Origin: Gigaspora margarita
Lineage: Eukaryota; Glomeromycota; Glomeromycetes; Diversisporales; Gigasporaceae
Reading direction: 5' to 3'
DNA length: 64,000 nucleotides
Assembly (NCBI GenBank): GCA_009809945.1
Contig: WTPW01000685.1
Span: forward strand, 179,594 to 243,593
The notes beneath the pieces are model-generated. The model did no database searches, had not been told where the DNA came from, and worked only from the letters and a program-made list of their open reading frames with translations. Positions 23,921 through 35,170 of the stretch are shown piece by piece (positions within the stretch are counted from its first letter, which is position 1; each line of letters opens with the position of its first letter). Both the position numbers and the translations under genes were made by a program.

Positions 23921-24654
23921 CCCTTAGATTGTAGTAGGACACAGACAAATTTGCCTGCATTATTGCACTTTTTTTGCTCTGATTTACTTTTTTTAAATAT
24001 CAAAATAATATTAAATAAAACTTTGTACAAAAATAAGGATTAATTTTTTGCAAAATTAGTTTTTATATTGTAAGAAAAAAATTTTAAGTTATATATAAGC
24101 TAAAAATAGATATCTTTAAGAAAAAAATTTTAAGTTATATATAAGCTAAAAATAGATATCTTTAAGAAAAAAATTTTAAGTTATATATAAGCTAAAAATA
24201 GATATCTTTAAGAAAAAAATTCTTTAAAAAATTTTATCACAATTTCTCTGTAATCTTATTTAGTTTTAGTTTTAAAGCTATAGTTCTTAAGCAATATTGT
24301 AGTTTATATAAAGGATAATAACTTTTATTATTGCAACTTTAATAATTTATTTGTAAAAATCAAGACTTGTATTAGAAGTAAAAGTTTTTTTTATAGACGG
24401 AAACATATAAAATTTAAAAAAATCTAAAGAAAAATTTAATAGTAAAAATGCTAATACAAGAAATTTAAACTTTGATTATACTAAAGTTTTCTAATAATTT
24501 TAAAAAATTTTATAACAAAGTTACTAAAACAAAACTCAAAGAATATTTTTTACTTAGAAAAGGTATAGCTAAAATCAATATTTAAAATTTTATTAACATT
24601 TTATTAAAATTTTTAAAATACACAGGCAAATTTGCTTGTGTTACAATCTAAGGG
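23921..24654. mobile_element. MITE nested in the hAT transposase (734 bp)
   Basis: Ends CCCTTAGATTGTA and TACAATCTAAGGG, followed inward by ACAAATTTGCCTG and CAGGCAAATTTG. AT flanks both sides. Removing the element and one AT joins HRLNLI to CKDIMKESF in a single frame, so the host gene was probably still in frame here when the element landed. It contains a 46-bp tandem repeat. No coding. Confidence 0.8.
24073..24222. repeat. 46-bp tandem repeat, three identical copies
   Basis: AGAAAAAAATTTTAAGTTAT, ATATAAGCTAAAAATAGATA, TCTTTA repeats at 24073, 24119 and 24165 without visible change, then a partial fourth copy. Identity suggests recent expansion within the MITE. Confidence 0.9.
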
Positions 24655-26299
24655 ATATGCAAGGATATTATGAAAGAATCCTTCACAAAACGTATTTTAT
24701 CTCAAGCACTTTTAATTAGTAAATTTTTTAAATCTCATGTGGCAAATTCGGCACTTGAAAATGAAATTAGAATTAATAATATTGCAGGTGGAGGTATTAA
24801 ACAATATGTAGCAACCCATTGGTCAAGCTATTATGATATGATTTATTCAATATTACATCTAAGGGTTGCATTTGTCTGAGTAAGTTAACTTATATTTAAT
24901 TTAAAATATATAAACAATTATATTATAATTTAATTTTAATATTTTTATATTTATTAAAAGATCTTAGAACATAATCCAGAGATAATTTCAAATGATGAAG
25001 TGTATTTGATTTTAAATAGAGATGTATTTTATAATGATTTACTTTTTATAACCACAATCTTACGGCCAATTAAAGAATCAATTATCCAACTTGAGAGTTG
25101 TGATTCAACACTAGCAGACTGTTATGTCCATTTGATCAAATTAGCTGCAATGATTTATCGAATACCTCAAGATCAACAACATGTTACTTTTCAAAATCAT
25201 TGTATTACTTCTATTAATAAATGGCTTTTAGAGTTTAATGAAGATATATATCATTTAGCATACATTTTACATCCAAAAATTAAAGGTAAATTTATAAATA
25301 TTTATTTAAAAAAAACTATTATGTTTGAAATAACATTATTATATATATTAGGTTATGGTTTTAAAAGAGGTCAATATAAAAAGGTTGCAAAATATGCAAG
25401 CATTTTATGGAAAGCTTTTGGTAATAGTAAAGTATCTTGTCGATAACTCTTAGGACAACTTGCTTTCTACAAATTAGGTGAGCCGCCTTTTGATGAAACA
25501 TTTGAACCTGATTGCCAAACTCCACAAACATGGTAGAAAGCTCTTGATGATGTTTACGATCATCTTCCTACCTTGGCAATTAAAATTCTTAATAATAATC
25601 CACATTCAGCTTCTTGTGAGAGAGTTTTTTCGACTTTAGGATGGATTTATGGAAAAAAGAGAATCAGACTAACATTTGAAAAAGTAGAAGCACTAGCAAA
25701 AATTCATTGATATTATACAATACATGCTAAAGAAGAAATTTCTTACATTAATCATGAGCTTACTTTAGAAGATATATTAAGTGTAGCAGATGAAGCTGAA
25801 GAATTAGATGATGATAATGATGATACAGTTGAAGATGATGAGGATTATGATACAGATTTCAAATCTTTAGTTGATATTTTGAATTTGGAAGAAAGTTTCG
25901 ATTTAAATAATGATTTTTTTGGGGGAAAAGGTAAAAAAAATAATAATGAATTAGATAACGAAAATGTAGTCAAAAAAGATCCAAATTATAATTATGATGT
26001 AAATAGTTTAGTTAATGAAATGTTTTTCTGAAAAAAAAATCAGGTTGGATAATGTACTAAATATATTATCTTGAATAAACTACTAGTATATATTGTGCTT
26101 CAATTTTTGGTTTTTTTTGAAATGTAATTTTGATAGAATTAGAATTTTGTAATCTTATTGTAATTACTGCATTGCACTCGCACCATTAAATGCAACATTT
26201 TACTTGTTTCACTTCATAAGAATATTAAAATTCAGTACAAATAATTATTTTGATAAGAATAAATATACTATATTGTTACAAAATAATGCATCCTACACA

Positions 26300-26560
26300 T
26301 TAATTTGAGTATATGCGCATTATTTCAAGAACGCGCATGGGCATTATTTTGAAAAAAACTTATACATCTTCTTAATAAAAAACATACTAACAAAAAATGC
26401 TGTGAAAGTAGGTTTGCTTAGTACTAAATTTACTTTTGGAGCAGTTATTTTATTAGTATAGAGTCGCATTATTTTGGGACGCACATGGATGTTATTTTGA
26501 AGCCATATATGTCATTTTTAGGAGCGCGATTTTCAAATTAACGCCCATGTCTGTTGTTTC
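26300..26560 (+). repeat. Downstream subterminal repeats of the hAT element
   Basis: GCGCATTATTTCAAGAACGC with GCATGGGCATTATTTTGA recurs as CGCATTATTTTGGGACGCAC with ATGGATGTTATTTTGA, and partly near 26525. Their position after the transposase suits the right subterminal region, though they differ in sequence from the left set. Exact hAT ends were not found. Confidence 0.45.
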
Positions 26561-26885
26561 ATAACAATATGGTATGTTTTATTTATTACATGTTAACTAT
26601 ACTATGACACTATAAAAATGCTAACAGTATTTGGTAAATATTTGAATAAAATTTTTGTATAATTATTCTGTGAATATCACGAATAAATATATATATATTT
26701 ATTTGAATGCTAACAATATTTAGTATATATTCGAATAAAACTTTCTATTAAGACATACAGTTGAACAACAGACAGTAAATATAAGAATATGCATTATTAA
26801 ATTACTAATTGGGTTAAAAGTAATAATGTAAATATTATATATGATAAACGAAAATATAATATATTAGAATTAGTTATAAGTTATT

Positions 26886-27047
26886 AGGGCGCTGACATTT
26901 ATTAGATAATATTTTAGGGGGTGGGGGTCAAGCAAAATCTTACCTTAGTTAGTTAGTTAAATTTGATTGGCTAAAATAAAATCTTACCTGGAGGTGGGGG
27001 TAAGCCCCTATAGTAAATGGATATTAGGTAATAAATATCAGCGCCCT
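26886..27047. mobile_element. Small MITE, AGGGCGCTGA ends
   Basis: AGGGCGCTGACATTTATTAG is mirrored by GGTAATAAATATCAGCGCCC then T. Inside, GGGGGTGGGGGTCAAGCAAA and ATCTTACC are mirrored by AATCTTACCTGGAGGTGGGG. About 162 bp. Confidence 0.7.
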
Positions 27048-27474
27048 TACTTAGAATATTACAAATAAAGATTAAAGAAGGTTTATTTATACTAGGAATG
27101 GAGTTTCACAGAAGTGAAATGAAGTGTAGGGATTATAGCCATCTTCGATGATGTGCGTCTGCAAAATCTCATATTTGGTTGGTCAGCGTGATCATAAATC
27201 TTTCCTTTTCTGTTTTAACGGGCATTTTCAGATTGCCTTGTGACTTGCGCATTTTTACAGGTTTATTTCCATAGTGAAATGCTAAAGGTGTATATTACAT
27301 AGTTGTATACAATAAAGCTAATGTAGATTTATTTATAATTATTATTGCTCGATTAGCTACTTTATTTCTAAATATGAAAAAACATATGGGAATAGGTTCG
27401 CTATCCAAATAAGCTCTAGCATTACATACTCAAAACTCAATACCTATGATAAAGTATCTAGTATCTATTTCAGT

Positions 27475-27965
27475 TACTTGCACTGCCACTGCAGCTGTGG
27501 AGCCTTACTGTCCACTAATAAGGTCCTTGCACTGCCACTGCAGTCGCAGAGCCTAACTATTCACTAAAAAGTCCTTGCACCACTGTAGCTGCAGAGTCAA
27601 ATATTCACTAATAAGGTCCTTGCACTGCCACTGCAGCCGCGGATCCTAACTTACTACTTATAAGGTCCTTGTACTGCCACTATGGCCGTGGAGCCTAAAT
27701 ATTCACTAATAAGATCCTTGCACTACCACACTACTACCACTGCATCTGTGGAGCCTAAATATTCACTAATAAGGTCCTTGCACTACTACTGCAGCCATAG
27801 AGCCTAAATATTCACTAACAAGGTCCTTGCACTACCGAAGAGCCTAATTGTTCACTAATAAGGTCATTGCACTGCCACTGCAGCTGCAGAACCTAACTAT
27901 TCACTAATAAGGTCCTTGCACTGCTACTGCAGCCGCAGAGCCTAACTGGTCACTAATAAAGGTCG
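27475..27965 (+). repeat. GC-richer ~49-bp minisatellite
   Basis: About ten units of GCACTGCCACTGCAGCTGTG, GAGCCTAACTATTCACTAAT, AAGGTCCTT with point changes and small indels. Its base composition stands out from the AT-rich surroundings. No consistent open frame. Confidence 0.85.
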
Positions 27966-28059
27966 CTGCTACTGATAGTTCTTTCACTACCATTAGTCGT
28001 GAAACCCAAAAACAGACTACAAATATCTACTGTAGTTGTTACTGATACTACTAATACTT

Positions 28060-28464
28060 AGTGTGCAGAGAAAAAAGCCCAGTTGATTTCAGAAATTTTG
28101 AAAACTATAAAAGTAATGTTTCACAATTGGTACTTAAGTCAAAATCAGTATATGTATTTAGTATGATAAACACACTTTTAGCAAATGGACTCCATTTGTT
28201 TTTTTTACATGCCTGCTGCCAGTAACAAGCCTTCAAAGTTGAACAGGCTGGGCCTAAATGGGTCGGGCCCAGGCCTGGCCCATTCAACTTTGAAGGCTTG
28301 TTACTAGCAGTAGGCGTGTGAGAGAAACAAATAGAGTCCATTTGCTAAAAGTGTGTTTAACATGCTAAGTACATATACTGATTTTGACTTAAGTACCAAT
28401 TGTAGAACACTGCTTTTATAGGCATCAAAATTTCCAAAATCAACTGAGCTTTTTTCCCTGCACC
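28060..28464. mobile_element. 405-bp foldback element with 12-bp target duplication
   Basis: Arms of about 195 bp (AAAAAAGCCCAGTTGATTTC through CTTCAAAGTTGAACAGGC on the left) mirror each other with a few mismatches around a GC-rich centre (GGGCCTAAATGGGTCGGGCC). CTACTAATACTT lies at both 28048-28059 and 28465-28476. Long arms and a 9-12-bp duplication suggest a Mutator-like non-autonomous element. Open frames across it come from the palindrome. Confidence 0.8.
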
Positions 28465-28735
28465 CTACTAATACTTGCAGACCACTTAAAATAGGGAGGG
28501 TTGGCAGGAGATAGAGCCAGTCTTTACCAAGGCGAGCAATAGCAAAACCAAAGATAATTTCATTTCTTAACATCCGCATGCGCACAGCCACCCATTCATA
28601 CTTATTTACCAATATTCATAGAAACCTAAATTTGCTAAAATCATGTGATATTACAACAAACAAAACTGCGCCCTTAAACATTAAGCCTCAACCAAGCACT
28701 AAACTAACTATAAATGTCAAAAATCTATATGATCT

Positions 28736-29518
28736 ATGATAAAATCATCTGATCGCGCAATCATATTAAAACTCTATGATTGGAACAAGTGGTTTGACAT
28801 CTGTCTACTTTTTATAGGTCTGATTAGTTATCACATTTTTATTAGATTAATTCATCGAAAGTTCATTTCACTGATAAGAAATTCTGGTATTACCATTAGG
28901 GTCGAGCTTAGAGTTAGGATTAAGGTCAGTACAATTTTTTAAAAAAACTTGTTGACAAACTATAGCTGTCTTTTCCTGAAGTTCTTTCAGTTTTATCCTA
29001 AAAGCCACCTAACACTTCGTTGTCTTTGGAATTTCATTTTGAAAATAGCGATCTAATTTCTGAAGAATTAGATGATTCATAAGATGAAACCAAAAGGATT
29101 TCAGAAAATGAGTTTGTCTCAGAATTTATGAGAACAGAAATCATCAGTAAATTAATCTTATCAGTAAATTACTTGCAGTGAGATTATTTAATTATTACAG
29201 CATTCCGTAATTTAATTAATTATATTAGCATAATTCAATAATTACAATAATTTATAGCATCAAACTTGCATACAGTACTGTGGCACTTATTCATGAACTT
29301 GTTTCTGTTTTTTTTTGAAGATACTATATGTATTGAACAATAGTGTATATGCTTGTAAATTCAATTAAATCTTACTATAACCTATTTTCCATTCCTGATT
29401 TTAGCACCACTACGTTGCGCAGCTACCTTATTATATATTCATTACCAATTAGACAAATGTTCTATGAATATTAGACCAATCAAGAATACACTTATAGAAA
29501 GTATATAAAAATGTGAGC
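28736..29518. other. Intergenic, no gene recognised
   Basis: A 68-codon open frame at 28736-28942 has no motif I recognise. The rest is AT-rich. Confidence 0.4.
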
Positions 29519-29519
29519 A

Positions 29520-29710
29520 CTTATTAAAATGTTAACTGTATTATTATAAATAATATAAATAATATTATATTTATTATATATTATTACATATAATAAATAA
29601 TATTACATATATTATATATTATTACATGTAATAAATATATAATAATATTATATATAATAATATTATTACATATAATAATATTATTACATTTAATAAATAT
29701 TATTATGTGT
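29520..29710. repeat. Palindromic TAATATTATTACATATAATA tract
   Basis: Alternating A/T words with ATTACATATAATAAAT cores, able to fold on themselves. Confidence 0.7.
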
Positions 29711-30560
29711 ACCAGGAGCGGAGTATGAAATACGAAGTGCAAGGTTATCTGAAGAGTGAAATGTTGTGAACAAATACAGTTCTTTGATTGGTTATATTTT
29801 ACATGACATTGTGGAATGCGATGTTCCGGGTTTGCTTTTTATGTTGAACCGGTTTGGTATGACTTTTTTACATATGTACATGCTAGGGTTCCACAATTTG
29901 ATTTGATTTTCAAATATTTGAATCAAATATTTGATCAAATTCAAATTCAAATTTGACTATATTTGATTTGATCAAATTCAAATCTGGTCAAATTTGATTT
30001 AATTTGACAAATATTTGATTTGATTTAAAAATTACTATTAAAAATTCAAATTCAAATCAAATTCAATCCAAATATTTGAATCAAATCAAATTCAAAACAG
30101 GGTCAATTTGATTTGATCAAATTCAAATTGATCTAATATTTGATTTGAATTTAAGGAACCCTAGTACGTGCTATTCGTGCATGATTGTCCCTGCAAAGGG
30201 GACTATTTTTAAGTAAGTATTTTGGGTTTACATTTTGTGCCTGTTTATCACATAGGGGTTGATGTTTAAGGGGTTCCGGTATGTGGTTGCAGTAATATTT
30301 TTTATTTTTTGCTTGAAATCTTTTTTATAAAAATGTCAAAATTCTGTTTTATACCAGGAACGGAGTGCAACGAAGTGCATGGTTATCTGAAGAGTGAAAT
30401 GATGTGAACAAATATGGTTCTTTGATTGGTTATATTTTTCATGACATTGTGGAATGTGATGGTCTGATTTGCATTTTATATTAAACTGGTTTGATATGGC
30501 TTTCGTAAGTACGTACATGCATTCGTACATGATTATCCTTCAAAAGGACTATTTTAAGTA
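29708..30560 (+). repeat. Direct duplication: two copies of a ~200-bp unit
   Basis: TACCAGGAGCGGAGTATGAA ... TGGTTATATTTTACATGACA at 29708-29890 matches TACCAGGAACGGAGTGCAAC ... TGGTTATATTTTTCATGACA at 30352-30520. Between them lies a self-complementary AAATTTGATTTGA tract (29895-30160). A mirrored CTTCCGTTCCTGGTTTTG near 31727 suggests that ACCAGGAACGGA could be a terminal inverted repeat of a larger element. Confidence 0.55.
29895..30160. repeat. CAAATTTGATTTGA low-complexity tract
   Basis: Dense words ATTTGATTTGATCAAATTCA and complements, self-complementary throughout. Similar in kind to 13225-13385 but with a different core. Confidence 0.7.
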
Positions 30561-30949
30561 AGTATTTCAAGTTTTAAGTTGTGCCTCATTTTATTTGTTT
30601 ATTTCTTATCTTACTGGTGTTATAATAAATTTCTGTGCCCAAAAATCACAGCATTTCCTTATTCTGCCCTGTTACATTTAATCATCCTTAAACCTTTCAA
30701 TTATACCCCTGTAACATGTGTTACTCCTATTACTTTATTTAGATATCCTTGGGGTTCTACAATTAATTAAAGCTATCGTGATGCATCGAATATCTATATT
30801 AATAATCATCATGCCATCGCTTTTGTACACAGATCAATTATGTATAAATTATTATTGCTTCTTTTAGGGACGAATGAATATGAAACGTTTAAATATTATC
30901 GTCTTGCTCCTCACACAAAGTAATATTACAATCAAGTTTATAGGTGTTG

Positions 30950-31200
30950 AAGGGCAATTAGACTTTTAGTTGTCGTATCTCAATGACGAATTGATTGTGT
31001 AAGGCAGAAGTTAAACTGACAATTGATTGGTGTAAATAATTTATATAGATTACAATTGTATATAAGTCCGATGTGTTCGCTTTTTGTGTATTGAGAGGTT
31101 TTTGTTCCTTATACATAATAGAGAGAGCAAGAATGAGGTATTAGATAGCATTAGATATTATCTAAATAATTCCTCTGTTATAATAAAGTTTTCTTAATGA
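30950..31200 (+). other. LTR-like or promoter-like stretch (weak)
   Basis: TGTTGAAGGGCAATTAGAC starts a stretch with TGTATATAAGTCCGATGTG (TATA-like) and, about 120 bp later, TATAATAAAGTTTTC (polyadenylation-like). The order fits a small solo LTR, but I found no matching ends or target duplication. The single N at 31214 lies just downstream. Confidence 0.25.
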
Positions 31201-31895
31201 ATGTTTATTTATCNTATCTCTTGGCTTTCATTTATTTTTGTATTGTTCGTGAATCCTATTTTGTTATATTTATAAACCAAACCTTATGTATTCCTTCTCT
31301 TGTTCACTATCGCTAACCTAAATCTGGCCTTCTAATCTAACGCTCTCCCAAATTTCAATAGTAATACTGGTTTTATCTAAAAAAAATATATATATATATA
31401 TTTTTTATAATATTTACTAATGCTATTTACAACTTTGTTCTATATATAAAATGCTTCCTATATCATATTTCATTATCATACCAAATAAGTTAAGCTTTTA
31501 AACATAATTAAACAATAAACACTAAAAAATGTACATAGTATTGGCACTTGACCAATTAAACTACTAATATAATTAATGAATTCATACAACTCATTTCGAA
31601 ATTGTGACCTAGTTATATGCCAACTCTGTACAATACACATGTAAACTAAGGTATACATAATTTATTAGTTAGTATTAATAAACTATTAAAATATTACATT
31701 TTTTAAAACTTCTAATATGATCTACTGATTCTTCCGTTCCTGGTTTTGCGTGACAGCGTCACGCAGCTACCTTATAATAAATATTATTACAATTAAGGTT
31801 TTAAAAAACCTCATGTAATAAATATGTAATAAATATAATTGTAATAATTAGCGCCAATCATTAGTCAGGTGACCCATCCACGGTCGGTATACACC

Positions 31896-32828
31896 AGATT
31901 TACTTATTTGTGCCGGTAATACAACCCAAAAAAGGAAATTTAATTTTGTAAATAAACAAAGTGTGTAAAAACGCAAAGTTAGGGTTAGGAGGTTAACTTT
32001 AGGAGGTATAGCTATAGATAGTTGCCCATTATATGTAAAATTTCGTCCCCGACATTTTTAATTAGTGCAAAAAGGTCGATTTAAACACTAGTTTTGGCGT
32101 ATTTTCGCTTTTTTCTTCTTCTGCACGTGTTCGGAATTCATGTTGGGCTGATCCGGAACGATCAAAATTCGAACTNNNNNNNNNNNNNNNNNNNNNNNNN
32201 NNNNNNNNNNNNNNNNNNNNNNNNNNNNNNNNNNNNNNNNNNNNNNNNNNNNNNNNNNNNNNNNNNNNNNNNNNNNNNNNNNNNNNNNNNNNNNNNNNNN
32301 NNNNNNNNNNNNNNNNNNNNNNNNNNNNNNNNNNNNNNNNNNNNNNNNNNNNNNNNNNNNNNNNNNNNNNNNNNNNNNNNNNNNNNNNNNNNNNNNNNNN
32401 NNNNNNNNNNNNNNNNNNNNNNNNNNNNNNNNNNNNNNNNNNNNNNNNNNNNNNNNNNNNNNNNNNNNNNNNNNNNNNNNNNNNNNNNNNNNNNNNNNNN
32501 NNNNNNNNNNNNNNNNNNNNNNNNNNNNNNNNNNNNNNNNNNNNNNNNNAGTTCGAATTTTGATCGTTCCGGATCAGCCCAACATGAATTCCGAACACGT
32601 GCAGAAGAAGAAAAAAGCGAAAATACGCCAAAACTAGTGTTTAAATCGACCTTTTTGCACTAATTAAAAATGTCGGGGACGAAATTTTACATATAATGGG
32701 CAACTATCTATAGCTATACCTCCTAAAGTTAACCTCCTAACCCTAACTTTGCGTTTTTACACACTTTGTTTATTTACAAAATTAAATTTCCTTTTTTGGG
32801 TTGTATTACCGGCACAAATAAGTAAATC
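31896..32828. mobile_element. Long palindromic (Mutator-like) element around an assembly gap
   Basis: Two 279-bp arms (31897-32175 and 32550-32828) appear to be perfect reverse complements. The outer ends are GATTTACTTATTTGTGCCGG and its mirror. CGGTATACACC lies in direct orientation at 31885-31895 and 32829-32839, an 11-bp target duplication, as expected for Mutator-like elements with long terminal inverted repeats. Each arm carries a telomere-like GTTAGGGTTAGG. The centre is unknown (gap). The two apparent 189-codon frames are one arm read on both strands through N, so they are artefacts. Confidence 0.85.
32176..32549. other. Assembly gap (374 N)
   Basis: A run of N fills the centre of the palindrome. 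Sequencing through hairpins often fails, so the true interior length is unknown. Confidence 1.
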
Positions 32829-32949
32829 CGGTATACACCCTCACAACATACGCGATCTACAATAATATCTTATATTGTTTACAATAACTGTAATCCATAA
32901 TGAAATCTTTAATATAAACAGCTTACATTACAAAATCACTATATAATCA

Positions 32950-33033
32950 ATAATAATTTAGATATGTATTTTTGTCAAAAAAAAAAAAAAACATGGATTG
33001 ATTAAATACAATATTTCCAAATAACCTTATTTA

Positions 33034-33066
<33 letters not shown>

Positions 33067-33100
33067 ATTTTTTATTTTTTTTTTGTAACTCGAGTCCAAA
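32950..33100. repeat. (AT)n and poly-T tract
   Basis: ATATATATATATATATATTT followed by long T-runs. Simple repeat downstream of the kinase gene. Confidence 0.85.
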
Positions 33101-33287
33101 TGGCTCAAATAAAATTCAAATTAACATTTAAAAAATTAAAATTTCTATGATTCGAATATTCTTCCGAGCTTGAACTACATAATTTATGATCCTTCATATT
33201 GGCTACTAAGACAAAGTATTAAATACATAAGTTTTAAATAAAAATATCTTCAATGTACTTGATAATTTACAACTTTAAAGCAATTGT

Positions 33288-34236
33288 TCAATAATCTAAC
33301 GATTAAAATTAAGTTAGAATAAAGATTTTTATTTATAAATAAGTGTACCATCGCAGTACTTACCAGTCGGAATATTAGCAAACTCAATAGATTTACTTGC
33401 TGATAGTGAAATTAATGAAGAATTAACTGGTTCAGAAAGATTTTTAAAATTAAGCAATTTACTTGTAAGTTTATCTTGAGGACAAACTGGCAATTCAGTT
33501 GATAATTTTGGAATAACTGCATCTGCAGATTGGAATGCTTTTAATATTGCTAATCCATCTTTATCTTCTGCTATACCATCATAAACTAAACTATACCATC
33601 TTAATAATTCATCGTAGATATAAGATGCTGATGGTCTATTAGAAGGATTCGCATCCATACATGCATTTGCTAATTTGATGTAGCATTCAGGAGTGTCTTT
33701 AGCAAATTCAGGACGTAATCCATTACATATTTGAATAGCCAACGATTCATCATACTCAATATCGTAATGAGGTGGTCTTCCTGTAGATATTTCAGCCATA
33801 ATAATACCAAAACTATAAATATCTGCTACTATTGTATATGGCCGCTTATGCAACACTTCTGGGGCAACATAAGGTAAGACTCCGTAAATGCTATCATCTA
33901 AATCAGACTCATCTTTCTTTCTAGATAATCCTAGATCTGCTATATAAGAGATTAGATTTCCATTAATATATTGATTTTGCAATATATTACCACTATGAAA
34001 ATCTCCATGAACATATCCTGCTTTATGAACTTTTTTTAAATTTGCTGATATATCGACAAGTTGCTTTAATTTACTTTTCCAATTAAGTTCTCTAAAATTT
34101 GATAAGAGAACATATGAAGACTTCCTTTATTTGCATATTGCAATACCATCAAATATTTATTATTAGTTGCATCTTGAGTTAGTCCATAGACTTCAAAATT
34201 ACTACCCACTAATCTAAATTCCGTGAAACTTTTAAA
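33288..34236 (-). pseudogene. Kinase C-lobe exon(s), one base missing
   Basis: After a 74-bp intron (34237-34310): FKSFTEFRLVGSNFEVYGLT, YLMVLQYANKGSLHM, a one-base frameshift near 34105-34115, NFRELNWKSKLKQLVDIS, catalytic loop HGDFHSGNIL, metal-binding DLG (in place of DFG), GVLPYVAPEVL, DIYSFGIIMAEISTGRPPHY, and RPSASYIYDELLRWY. The plain frame stops at 33329. A GTAAGT after IPTG (33363) and a TTAG acceptor at 33296 would instead end the protein IPTDY at TGA 33288-33290. 873 + 1 + 8 bases = 882, a multiple of three, which supports both the missing base and the last intron. Catalytic residues are otherwise conserved. Confidence 0.85.
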
Positions 34237-34377
34237 CTAGTGGATTAAATAAAATTTATAATATTAATAATTTATCTATATTAGGTTATAAATAAATCAT
34301 TTTAACTTACTTCTCTTAAAAAATTCTCTTGTGAACCGGGTAATGATTTAAGTGCTACTATAAATGATGATGTACGT

Positions 34378-35170
34378 TGTGAGGGGCAAAAGTGAACCCT
34401 CCGTGTAAATGTCACCACAATACACTACTAACACTAACTAAATCAACTCAACCCGTCACTCAAGACTTCTAAACCTTGAATTGGCAGGCAGAAAGAGGCG
34501 TGGAAGATTTGGTCCGGGTCTCAAGGTTCGGATAGTCTTGGTAAGGCGTCGAACACTTGGTCCGAATAACTAGGGTCGAATCGGGTTAACGATTATGTCA
34601 CGAGACTTTAATATGGGATCACGGGTGTATACTTCAATACGAAGTTACGTATCGGGAAAGTATCGGTTTATAATAATAACAGTTTATTTATTATCTATCG
34701 GGGGGGGGAATTACTAACTATAACACTTCTACTCTAATTTCGAAGGTTATGAACTCTACTCGAGTTCTTCCTTTCTGGAGCTACAAAAGCTGTCTTGCTC
34801 TAAAGACAATAGACATCGTATTTATACTTTTATACATTCCTATTCTCAATACAGGTTGTATGGCGGAGCTAATGGTTGAATTAGCCGATCTGGCATATCG
34901 GACTGATCTGTCATATCGGACCGATCGGGCATATCGGAACGATCTGTCATATCGGACCGATCTGACCGAAATGCCATATCTGCATTTGTCAAACCAGATG
35001 TAACAGGAATTCATTTACTATACTACGAAGCTACAGTACTATATATACATGGGGACTGTGTTAACTCTTACTAAATATACATATTGACTATAAATAGATG
35101 TATACAAATGATAATCGGATAGAATAATAATATAAAAAAAAGAAAATCGGCATGACTTGACACCTTCACA
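34378..35170. mobile_element. Solo LTR (793 bp) inside kinase exon H
   Basis: Begins TGTGAGGGGCAAAAG and ends GACACCTTCACA, with TG..CA ends in a short inverted repeat. ACGT flanks both sides (34374-34377 and 35171-35174), a 4-bp target duplication. No coding interior. A TATTTATACTTTTATAC stretch could be its TATA region. A fragment of the same family lies at 20701-20780. Solo LTRs arise when the two LTRs of a full retrotransposon recombine. Confidence 0.85.
34887..34958. repeat. 18-bp tandem repeat within the LTR
   Basis: Four units: GATCTGGCATATCGGACT, GATCTGTCATATCGGACC, GATCGGGCATATCGGAAC, GATCTGTCATATCGGACC, then a decayed fifth. GC-richer than the surroundings. It could be a factor-binding array of the LTR; that is inference. 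Confidence 0.85.

Larger units (their letters stand above)
22904..26031 (+). pseudogene. hAT-family transposase, decayed
   Basis: Starts ATG at 22904 with an 18-residue tandem duplication (SSNDIDDEPTSAFSSKTT twice), then a BED-type zinc finger (CKYCPQTWPHADISTFKMHI with H and C ligands, about 23113-23188). Next comes the RNase-H-like core: ALDSWTDPRGRSIW after an apparent intron ending near 23630, and VVTDGGANVVAAK, which hold the two expected aspartates. CIAHRLNL follows. After the nested MITE come KESFTKRILSQALLISKFFK and a GT..AG intron at about 24881-24960, then RIPQDQQHV and the C-terminal dimerisation motif NNPHSASCERVFSTLG. An acidic tail ends at TGA 26029-26031. Defects: TAA at 23051, frameshifts near 23480 and 23855, stops at 25444, 25534 and 25708, and the MITE. 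Clearly non-functional; family assignment is firm. Confidence 0.9.

Noticed and set aside
28105..28612. Two overlapping minus-strand open frames
   Set aside because: They lie across the arms of the 405-bp foldback and its flank and have no protein motif.
32062..32663. Two 189-codon open frames, one per strand, with the same protein
   Set aside because: They run through 374 N and are the two arms of a palindrome read on opposite strands, so they are artefacts.
34749..35014. Open frames on both strands with RYDRSV-type repeats
   Set aside because: They are translations of the 18-bp tandem repeat in the solo LTR, with an equal chance on both strands.
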